The notes under the pieces were generated by a model, which was given only the letters and a program-made list of their open reading frames with translations, had not been told where the DNA came from and did not search any database. A stretch of 64,000 nt of DNA from Antedon mediterranea. Taxonomy: Eukaryota > Echinodermata > Crinoidea > Comatulida > Antedonidae. Made by a program: the position numbers and the translations under genes. Below are positions 38,401-50,400 of this stretch, one piece after another (positions within the stretch are counted from its first letter, which is position 1; each line of letters starts with the position of its first letter). The stretch covers positions 28,360,912 through 28,424,911 of the forward strand of contig NC_092675.1 in assembly GCF_964355755.1 (NCBI RefSeq). Direction: 5' to 3'.

Positions 38401-41400
38401 TGGTGCTATATTGGCTGTTAGAATAATCACGTAATTGAGACTGAACCAAGCAACCTGGGACAAACATGTCAACCACCAAGCCACAGTACCACAATTATTT
38501 TTTAATACCAAACTATGAACTACTATGTTTTACCCTCTTTTAAGATCAAGGGGGATTTTCATTTGAGGTGATGGTGTTTAATAAGACAAATGATAGTATG
38601 AGTAGGCCCTAAAATTCAATTTAACTTTATTTAACCACGGAGGCCCAGGTCAACACATGGTTGTTCTTCCCTGGGGTTGTGCACACAATACAACAAAAAA
38701 TACAATTTTTACAATATTATGTTCAGTTTATGCAATATTATGTACAAAGCATTCTTTAAGGATTCATAATGTTATTAAACAAACCATTTTACGTACAAAT
38801 AGAATATACTAGCACTGTTCTAACATTGTTTGGTAACATTAAATATAGATGTGTGATAGCTGAACTGTTCACAGAAGGTCATGCCCCGTTTGACCTCTCA
38901 CAGTTGTTGGCCTATAGAAGTGGTCAGTACAGTCCAGATGCTATTTTAGACAGAATTGAAGATGTACACATTAAGGTAATGAAGTTTAAACAACTTTTTT
39001 GTTACATTTTTTGAAAAGTGATTTATTTGATTCTGCCAAGTGGTTAAAATCAGTTGCCTTTAAATGGCACTAGGGACTTTACGAAACACGACGGTTAGAA
39101 CAAGGATGACGAATATCCTGTGTTCGATAGAGCGTAAAATCAACTGTCGACAAAGCTGTTTTATTAGTTATGCACCCTTCCATGAAGATGACGACCGGCA
39201 GTATCTCTCTCCCTTGCTCGACCTTCTGGATTGCTTGGCTCAGGTGATACAGCATAGACCTAGCCTTCCTACCTAGAGGCCTCGCATTCAAACGCCGTGC
39301 AAAATGTTTTGCTTTTAACACAGCCATTTCAACCCAATAAAAATGTTATTTCATTAAACAATTAAATTAGAAGTTCAAATATTATTCAAAATTATTTTGA
39401 AAATTCCACATTTAAGTGTAATTTGAACTGTATACTTAAGGTTATATTTACGTTATTTTTAGTCGTTCTCCGCAAACGGGAAAATGGTAACTTTATCGTT
39501 CTCAAAAAGTTAAGACGACAGAATTTCACGCTAAGCTCTGCCTACTTTGTTAAAGCTCATGCATAAATTATTTATGAGCACCGTCCTGTGGCTTCCCGTT
39601 TTTCGTAAAGTCCCTAATATAGTACATAATGAAACCATAACAAACGGTAGTTTCATTGTCCTACAGGCATTAGTGAAGCATATGTTGCAACGAGATCCTG
39701 GATGTCGTTACACAGCGGAGGAATATCTTGTCAAGTGGCGTGATACGGTTTTCCCCGACTACTTCTATACATACTTGAAAGTTTATCTAGGTGACTTTGC
39801 TGCTATACCAATTATGCCATCCGATGAGAAGATTAGGAAGTATGTTGTTTCTACTAAATTACCTATTTTAAGGCCATACTACAATGAGAAAACAAAATAA
39901 AAATGTTCCATTTTCAACCAATTGTAGATTACAGTTTGTTTGTGATGTCATCAATTTTGTTGCTCATATCATATAAATAGTTACCCAATATATGCATCAT
40001 ATAGTTTAATTGTAAATGCTGTTGTGAGCATTATTATTATTGTTATTATTATTATTATTATTATTTTATTTATGTAGCGCTTTTCCAAATTAGTATAAAA
40101 TGATCAAAGCGCTTTACATCAGCAGACCCAACAATGAGTTACTTCTTAGGAAATAGATGTGTTTTGAGGGCTTTTTAAGATTTTAAAACCGTGGTTTGTT
40201 CCCGGATCACAGATGGGAGTTTGTTCCACATCACCGGTCCAAATTTTGAGAAAGTATTATTTCCAGAGGTCTGCTTTTCGAGACAGTGATCCAATCTAGT
40301 GTGATCTATCTCGGACCTCAGGCCTCTCTTAGCACATCTATACGCCCGTAAGAGATTGCTCAGATTACAGGGCGCATTATTATTTATACAATTGTAGACA
40401 TGAAGTAACACTTTAAAAGTGATTCTACTTTCAACAGGTAGCCAATGCAATTCATAAAGCAGAGGTCTAGAACTAACAAACATAGGTACTTGGTAAATTA
40501 ACCTGGCAGCCCGATTCATTCAGCATTTATATGACATCAAAAATAAAAATGTTTTTGATTTGATTACAGATTAAACATAGACATACCTTTGATTATTGAA
40601 ACTTTATCACCGTCCGTATCTGATGAAAGGATCGTCGAAGAGAGCAAAAAGGGACTAGTGATTGTTTTGTCGTTGCTTACGTCCTCCCTACGTACATTAC
40701 AAGTAAGTGGAAACCGGACACCCATTGGCTGATCAACAATGTATGTTTTTCCCCCAAATACAACTGTACCCACTTTGATCTTAACATTTACACTGAACTG
40801 CTCTTTTCCAGTATTCAAGTAGTAATAATCTGTCTACACTATCAAAAAATGTGATGTGCCCATATATGGATATGGTGATGTCATACAGTATCGCTACCAT
40901 ATTTGGTCACATCATTTTTAGACCACTTAGAGCTTCATAATAAGATAATGTAAAAAATGCAGTTTAGTAGTGACTAGGCACAGTATTTATATGTGTATTT
41001 ATATTTCTGTTTTGTTTATTTTTCAGTTTTGCATTTCCAAACTGGCTGGCCTTGAAATGCTTTATGCAATTGCTCAACATTTATCAAATGAGGTTATTCT
41101 TGATAGAGTCATTCCAAATATTGTAAGTTTCTTCAAGCACTATTAACACCCCTTCACCATTAATAGTATATTAGTATAATTACTAAGGTTTATGCCAACA
41201 GAAAAAAAAGACGTAACATTTAAATAATACATTTTTACATGTTTTTCCTAGTTGTATTTTGTTCAAGATGACTATCCTAGAGTTCGTGCAGCCGCTGTTA
41301 CAACACTCACAAATACTGTTGCTTTAGTCAAGTCTGTACCAAGGAGGTTAGTGAACTTAATATATGGATTAAATTAATTTTAAAATTGAAAATGTCTGGT

Positions 41401-44400
41401 TGGTTTTTTTTTAAATAAATTAAATATATTAGATCGAATCAGAATTTAAATATCTTGATTTTAAACTCAAACAAAATTTGTGTTTTTTTAGTGATGCTAA
41501 CATCTTTCCTGAGTACATACTACCCAAACTGGTAAGTGTAAGATTATCATATAGAGTATAACAACCACTTCTCATGGGACACCATCTTGGGTTCATTTTA
41601 TGCATGAATGAACACAATGTAATAAATGGAAAAAGAAGTTTATTCTAAATAGGCAACAGAACTATAAAACCATTTTATCTTGTTTCAAAATAGCTAGTAT
41701 TTGATGTAATTTATTCTATCACTTTCCTACGTAGACATCACTCGCCCAAGATCCTGTAGTTCAAGTTAGAGTTGCGTATGCGGAGAATATTGCTAAAGTT
41801 GCTGAAACAGCTCTAAGATTCTTAGAGATGGTTCAACTTGGCCAGTCTAGTCAAGATTCTGCAGAGGTGACCCCTAGTTCTAATGTGCAATATACAGTAA
41901 GTCAACCATTTCCATATTATGATGTGTGTCTACCCTGGGCCTACTACTGGTACAGTTATCGGTGACATTTGACAGCATCTATCAAAGTTTGTCTCCTTTC
42001 TTGTAACCACTGCCAAGGAGGTTATGTAGTCAATCGTTTGTTTGTTAGTTGACAGGATTACTCAAAAGTTATAGCCAGATCTTTACCAAATTGAAACCAC
42101 AGATAGATATGGAACACTTTTTATTACACAGCATTAAGGCACAAAAATAAAGCAAATATATATATTTTCGGAAGAAATAACTTTATGTAGGGGAATTTTA
42201 CAGTAGGCGGAGGTATGCACTCGCCTTTCTAGTTTCATATAATATTGATAGAAAATGTTTTCATAATTAATTGTTTGTTTATTTAACTTATCTTGTAGGT
42301 TAGCTATGATCTTGAACTTCAAAATCTACATGATATGATTCAATATATGGTTGTTCGCCTTTTAAGTGACTCTGTAAGTGTGAAATATTTTTGCCATTAT
42401 TAAAAATGAGCTTTTTAGCAAACTAAATTAGTGTACTCAAATAATCTACTGAATTTAGTTCCCTGTACTCAAATTGATTATTAATTTAGTATACTAAATT
42501 AGTGTACTAAATTAGCATACTAAATTAGTGTACTCAATCAGTATATAATTAATAGTGTACTCAATCAGTATACTCAGTTCAGCAGTCATGTTTTAAAATG
42601 TTATTGTCAATTTTTCAGGAAAATATTGTAAAAAGAACCCTTTTAGATAATGGTATAACCCAATTGTGTGTGTTCTTTGGTCGTCAAAAAGCAAATGACA
42701 TTCTGCTTTCTCACATGATCACATTTCTCAACGACAAGGTAAGCTTTATTTGGACACTACAATTTGTTACAATTGCACACTCCAAAAATGGACATACATG
42801 AATAAAATAATAGCTTAAAACAACCGTCAATGACAAATTTTACAAAAATAAAACATTTAAAGTAAAATAATTACAATCACAATGATTAAAATGGAACTAT
42901 GTATAAACAAGTGCACCTATTACTAGGTTTGTCCTATAATAAAAGTATTGAATTTTCAGCATGATTGGCACTTGAGGGCAGTGTTCTTTGATAATATTGT
43001 TGGTGTCGCTGCATATGTTGGTTGGCAGAGCAGTTTCATACTCAAACCTTTAATACAACAAGTAAGATGATTATTTAGTCTATATTTGGTCTTCAGCTGT
43101 GCTCGAAAATTACTATACTTACACAAAGAAATTCTTTTCTTGATTTCCTGATGAATTGCAGTTGAAAACAAAGAACAATAGGTCAAATGTCATAGAAAAA
43201 GATGACCAATGTTTGTTTATCCAGGTATTTGTGAAACTCGCACCATTTTGACTGCTTTATATAAATTTTATTTTCATTCTCAGGGCCTGGCAGATAGTGA
43301 GGAGTTTGTTATATGTAAAGCACTAAATGCTTTTTCTAGTCTAGTTGAAATTGGCCTGATTGATAAACTGCTTGTTAGAGATCTTACCAGTGAGGTTATT
43401 CCATACCTTTGCCATCCAGTAAGTACATTCACAATTGTCAACAATTAGAGCCTTATAATACTTTTTGTGTCTAGTCTACTGTGTATAGTGCTCACTAGGC
43501 CTAGGCTACTAGGCCTACCCAATTGTATTTTATTAAAAGTTTGATAGTGTAGACAGAGCTTTAAACAACCAAAACAACTCACTGTCATTTTGAAAATGAT
43601 AGAATGCAAGTTAAAATAAAAATCGCATTTGGTAAATAGGCAAACTGCCTTAAAATATGTGACATGTTTCGAGAATACTATTCTCATCATCAGAACTGAA
43701 ATCAACGCCTTGAGTACTTATATACCAATGCTTCACCATTCTGGATTCTGCAGATTCCACCTTTAAACTTAAGGTCAAGGAAGCACATCACATGGAGGAA
43801 ACCTTCCTTGAACAAACAAATCTATAACTTAGGCGTCACACTTGCCATATGATTGTTTGTGTTATTGGTATATAAGTACTCTAGCCGTTGATTTCTGTTC
43901 TGAAGATGAGAATAGTATTCTTGAAACATGTCCAGGTATTTAAAGGCAGTCACAAGTTTTAACTAAATGTTTGGTGGTATTGATATACATGGTTGATATA
44001 ATGTAATCAGTGTATGTAACCTCAAATAGTTGTATACAAATGATTTTTGATAATTAAGTTGTGCTACTTTTTCAGAGTGATTGGATTCGTCATGCTACAG
44101 TTGGTGTGGTTGCCACGGTTGCAAGAAAATTAAACAAAGCGGACGTCTTCTGCTATGTTCTACCACTTTTACAACCATATTTAAAGGAAAATATCATTCA
44201 AGTTGATCAAGAGGTAATAATATGGTTGCTAAATAGTGTGAATGAATGAATGAATGTTTATAAGTTGAATAGGGAAAATATTTTCATGAATAGAAAGGTT
44301 GACTGTTCTGTTCAATGAGGTGAAACCAAGTTGTATAGAAGAGTCGTGCTTCCTGAGAATATCTTGAATAAGACATGACATGTGCTTTTTATTTTAAAGA

Positions 44401-47400
44401 TAGATCATATGCCATTAATTGAAAATATGGGAATTAATACCACCTGTATTGTGAAGACTACAATAATCAATTTATTTAAATAATCATATTATTTTTTGTT
44501 TTTGAAGCCAATTCTTTTAAGTGCGTTACCGTCAGTACCACGTTCCATCTATGACTACATACTACTGTGTGAACACCATCTAAACTATAGTAAATTTAAA
44601 TAATAATTTTTGTTTGTTTTTGAAGCCAATTCTTTTAAGTGCATTACAACCGTCAGTACCACGTTCAATCTATGACTACATACTGCGCATCAAACATCTC
44701 AACCAACTACTAGATTCACTACAAGATAGGCAACTCATACGAAATATTACAAGACATGGCCACAAGCCTGATTACACAAGTGCTGAGGATCCTGACCTTG
44801 TCCAGGTAAGGGATGAATTTTTGGAAATTTATAGGAGCCCTCACAAAGCACACCAATTTTCATCTCCAGTGCTTTTGTATTGAGTGCTACCAACAAACGG
44901 CAGATTTGACCAGTACACCGGTGTAATAACCTACTCCTTCTGAAACATGCATTGGGTTCTTTTAAGTGCAAACGAGACCCTAGTTTGAAGTCCTTACCCA
45001 ACAAAAAAGTTTTCTATCACCAGAATTATGATCAAGGATAGCTGTGACAATGTTATGGTGTCGTTTGTGGTGCCACTGGCTGGTTCCACTCGCTGTAAAA
45101 CTATTGCAAGTTCACATCCTACTAGTATGTTATATATGATCGAAATGATTAAAAGATCAATGTATTAATTTGTAAACCATCTCCAATATTCAATATCATT
45201 TTTTGTAGGTTTATAAAAAATTATTTTCACAAGGAATGACTGATGACGATGAAGAAAAGCTTCTTCTCATGAAATGGATTTTACTGAAACTAAGCACTTC
45301 AAAGTTTGCGTAAGAATTTTGCTTTTTATTTATTAAAGTTGAATTTAGGATTTATCTGTTCTTATTTTTACATTTTTGGTGAATTAAATCTTATTATAAT
45401 CATTGTTTGTGTTTAGATTGTCGATGAACGAGTATGCCCCGACTCCTGATGGAGGCCTATTGAGCATGCCCGGATCCATTAACCTTGCGTTGAAGGTAGA
45501 CATTCAACGTAACCATGCTGACATGCTGAAACCTGTTAACTTACGCGCGGATGAGGGCAATAAAACAACAACTAAAAAACAAAAGAGAAGAGCATCACAT
45601 GTGGACTCAGTAGTGGTAAGGAACATAGAACAAAGATTTTTATTCTGAAGCTCTGTCTACACTATCAAACTTTATGTCACAAAAAAAATGTGACGTGCCC
45701 AATGGACATGATGTCATATCACTACCATATTTGGGAATATCACTGCCATATTTGGGCATATCACACTTCTTTTGTCAAACTAGTTTGATAATGTAGACAG
45801 TCTAAAAAAAATTTAATTGGATATAGCTTTATCTTGGTGTTTAAATAATATTCTTTATTGCTGTCATGCCCTTCTAGTGTTGAACTAGACAGTTTAGCGA
45901 AAGACAAATTATAGTGTACATGATATATGTAAGTACTATAGCATGAGATCCATAATTGGATGACATTCATTTGTATGAAAACGAAGTATCCTACTGAAAT
46001 GAGTGGAAATATAAAACTCATAATACCTCAATCCTATATTTAAAACCATAACCAAATTTGTTTTATTTGAGACCAAATTTATAGCTATATTCTTGTTCTG
46101 ACTGTTAACTATTTTTCAGAATGAAGAATGGAAGAGTATGTTTGGTAATGTTGAAGCATCAAAAACATTAAACAAGCAAACACAGTCTACAGCGCCAGTA
46201 CAAAAAGCACAAGAAGCTCATTCAAGTCTGGTAACATCTGAGGGAGCAGAGAGTGCCAAAAGAACCCCAGCAAACACAGGATCAGACCAACAACATGGAG
46301 GTTTTACAGCCAATGCACCTATAAGCATGTCGCAGCTTCAGGCCTCTACAGAGGGCTTAAGTTTAAAGAAGACGCCATCTCCAGAAGCTAAATCTGCCCC
46401 ACCTCAAAGTATGTTTTAATTGGTACTATACTCCATAAAGAATGATAGTTTTTACATCTTTTGTTTTTCTAGACAACAAACAAAATTGATAGTTTGAGGT
46501 TTTTTTCAAGAGGTCAAATTTGTTATTTTAATATCTTGCATATATTTGAATCATTCTTTACTTAATTTTCTAGTTCGACAAGCAGCCTGTCGTATTCAGC
46601 TTCGTAAAATTGTAGCTAAGAAGCGTGAGCAATACCAATCTAGTGAAACGAGACAGCGATTAATAGAATACGTAACAATTGATACCAAAGTACCGCAAGA
46701 CAACTGGAGGCCAAAGGGGCTTTTGATAGCCCACTTACATGAGCACAAGGCTTCTGTTAACAGGTAAAAATTGCGTTTTTAACCATCAGTTCTATGTTGT
46801 GTATAGGAAGAAGTTTGGTGGTGTCTTCTAACATCCTTAAAATGCTTTTTCAAATGTACCTCTTTAAGACGATCCCATATTCTTTATATTATTCAAATAG
46901 TGTACCATGTACTTTATTGTGCACATGTGCAATAAATACACACAATACAAACAGCTTTATGTTCCATCCAGAGAATGAGGCAATAAGAGTAATAGTGTAC
47001 AAGCAATATAATACAGTTTTAATTTAGTTAGATATCCTTACCATTATGTTATACTGCTTTATAAAGTGAAATGCTGATTGTATTAAAACAATTCTAATTT
47101 TGTGCAAGTGCCAATGTAAATGATTGAAATTCCATAGTGTCGTGTTTTCCCGATTAATCATATGATCAAAGAGGTACTGGGAATGATCAACTAGCGTTCG
47201 TGTTCCCACCTAATCATCCATTCATAGAAGTACTGATGAAGATATCAATCTGTGACGACAATAGAATGGACCCGATACCTGACTATCTTCGACTTTTAAA
47301 TAATAGAAATTTTTGAAACATTTGTTAGAAATTATTAAAAACAACTTCTTGTTTGCAGGTTACATATTAGTCATGATCACATGTTCTTCGCAACCTGTTC

Positions 47401-50400
47401 AAATGATAACACCGTCAAAATATGGGACTGTAATAAACTAGTTGGCAACAGTAACACAAACCGCTCACGACAGACCTTCTCAAGACAGAATGGCCGCATC
47501 AAGTCACTTACGTTCTGTCAATCCTCACATAGCATTGCTTCCGCTTCCGACGATGGCTCTTTGTATGTATTTGAGTAAGTTTGAATCTTTCGTATATCTA
47601 GCACACAGTATTGTTCTTTTTCAGTGAGTCTATGAGGCGATGTACTACAGCATTGTCATTCTTTTCAGTAATTTGCCTTTTGATTTATAACACTACTATT
47701 GTGTAATTATCAATTTTCACATTTTAGAATAGAAACGGAATCTCCAAAGACAACTCTCTTACACACCCGTAACCTTGACCTTGCAGAGGATGGTCATGCG
47801 GTTGACCTTAGTCATTATGATACAGGGTCACAGTCGGTGCTAACCTACGCAACCGTGATGGGAAAACTTGTGGGCTGGGATTTAAGAGCTCCTGGCGTTG
47901 CGTGGAGGCTACAAAATGACCTCAAATATGGTAATAACATGGTTTTTTTCTAAATTTAGTATTTTGTATTCTAAACTATGGAACAATCTCCCTGTTAAAA
48001 TAAAACATTCTGTATCTTTAATTACTTTAAAAAAAAGCTGTAAACCGTTACCTATTAGCCATTTAAACAACTTAATTTTGTTATGCTCAATATTTTATCT
48101 CTTTTCGTTTTTTGACTTATTTCATTGTTTTATACAATATTTCTTTTTATGTATTTTTGCATATTTGTATTGCAGGGGCCCTCATGAGACAAGCTAATGC
48201 TTCTAGTGCGGGCCCCAGTTATTGTCAAATAACTGAATAAATGTGTATGAATGAATGAAATTATATTGAATCATGTTTTGAAAAACCAAATTGTATTCGT
48301 TCAATCATTTATTCTAATTTGTAATACTGTACTGTTTATTTATATTTCAACAACATATACTTTAACCATTAAAGTAATGTATTTATGTTAATATAATTAT
48401 AGCATAATATTGCATGTGTATTCAATGACCTAACTTAAGTACACAGAGAAGTACAATGTTGTAATATAAGGATGTAACATAAGCCACTACTTTAAAGACA
48501 ATGAGAGATAGTCACGTATCATCTGTAATTGTATTGTTTATGTACAGTACATTTAGGTCTGTACGAATTATTAATGTATTTTTAACAAATCAATTGATTT
48601 TATCTCAAATATGGTGGGTTTTTTTTTAGAAATATGTTTTTCTAGACTTATTTGTGTGGTATTTAGTTACTATTTGTAATAATTTATTAATTTTAATTTG
48701 ATTAAAATTTATTTAATTATTTTTTTGAATATTTTCTCCTCATTTGTTTTTTTACAGGTCTGATTACTACATTTGCAGTCGATCAGAAGCAGTGTTGGTT
48801 AGCAGTAGGTACAAGTAGTGGCAAGCATATATGCTGGGACATGAGATTTCAGCTACCTATCACTACTATAGCACATCCAACTAGTACGTTTCTATGAAAT
48901 TTTACTATCTAGTACAGTCAGTGTCGTAACATTAAGACCTGAGGCCCCTGGTTTTGGAACCCTAAAGTGGCCCTCCAACGTTGAAGGCCTCAGGCGTTTT
49001 TAGCCTTTTTCGACACATTTTAATGCATGTTTCTTCCTCTGGGCACTACTCAGGGGCCCCATAAGCTCCAGGGCCCCTTGGTTTAGCCAGTAAGCGCTCA
49101 TAGCCGTTACTCCACTGAGTACAAGCAACTCTCCCAATACTGTACCGAACTCACTGGAAACTCTCCCAAAACCAGACTTCTTGAGGTTCAAAATAATAAG
49201 CAAATTTATTTTTACCATTAAAGACACATTTTGAATGCCAGATTTTCCGGAAAACCAGATTAGGCCAGCCTAAAGGTGTCCAGTATTCGAGGATTTGACT
49301 GTATATAGTTCTTGGTTATCAATTAACAAAAAATTTAATTCAAAGTATAATTTAAAAATTGTTACTGTTGCTTTGTTTCGTAGGTGCCAGAGTTCGTAGA
49401 ATAATGGTGAATTCACTTCATACATCTGGTATTATCTCCAGTATACAAGGAAATAATGAGGTTTCAATGTGGGACCTGGAAACTGGTGCACGGCAACTTA
49501 CCCTCTGGGCTAGTTCATCCCCGCCCCTGTCACAGAGTCAGGTGAGAAAACTGTGAATTATCAGTGTCATTCACACTTAGGCTAAAGCTCTATCTACACT
49601 ATCTAACTAGTTTGACAAAAAAGTGTGATGCTCCCAAATATGGTAGTGATATTTCCAAATATGGTAGTGATATGTTTTTGTCACATAAAGTTTGATAGTG
49701 TAGACAAAGGATTTAGTGAAACACTTTATCCTTAAAATTAAAAAAATCTCCTATGAGATAATACCAATATAAATAAAGTGTTTAAATAATTTTTCTAGGC
49801 CACAGTCCATGGTGTTAACAGTATGTACCACTATCCAACAAATGGAACAGGCTCAGCAATGATAACAGCAGGATCGGATCAGCGTATTAGGTTCTGGGAT
49901 CTGGCTCACTCGGCTAGATCTTACATCATCGCTGGCTCCGCTAATGATCCTCAAACACAACCTAATGTATCATATAAGTAAGTGATCTACTATTAATGTA
50001 GTATAGTATAACATATCAACCATCTTTTGGTAACAAATTAGTCCCCTCCACCAGAAGACCAAACCATTTGAATTTGAACTGAAGTTCATATTCTACACCA
50101 TGCATTAAAGCAATTTTTTTTTTTTAATTCAATTTTATTGTAATTGATTTACATGAAATTTAAGCCCATACAATAATTAAGGCATTTGAAAATATTGTAA
50201 AACAACTCAGATGTTTTTTATTTTCTTTCATGTACAAAGAATATCAGAATTGAATACTATTTAAAATAATCTAACCTTATCTTAATTTTAATACAAATTT
50301 CCTTATTGGACCAATAAGGACTCTGTATTCTGTATGAATATAGTAAGACAGATGCAAGGCTTCAATTTTTTATATAATTTTATATCATTGACATTTGATT

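Noticed and set aside
39547-39900. Longer frame around VPS15 exon 7 ending at a TAA at 39900.
   Set aside because: GTATGT after 39839 is a good donor and joins exon 8 in phase, continuing the VPS15 alignment. The upstream part belongs to the 548-bp mobile element.
40564-40818. 84-codon minus-strand frame opposite VPS15 exon 8.
   Set aside because: It is the antisense shadow of the real exon.
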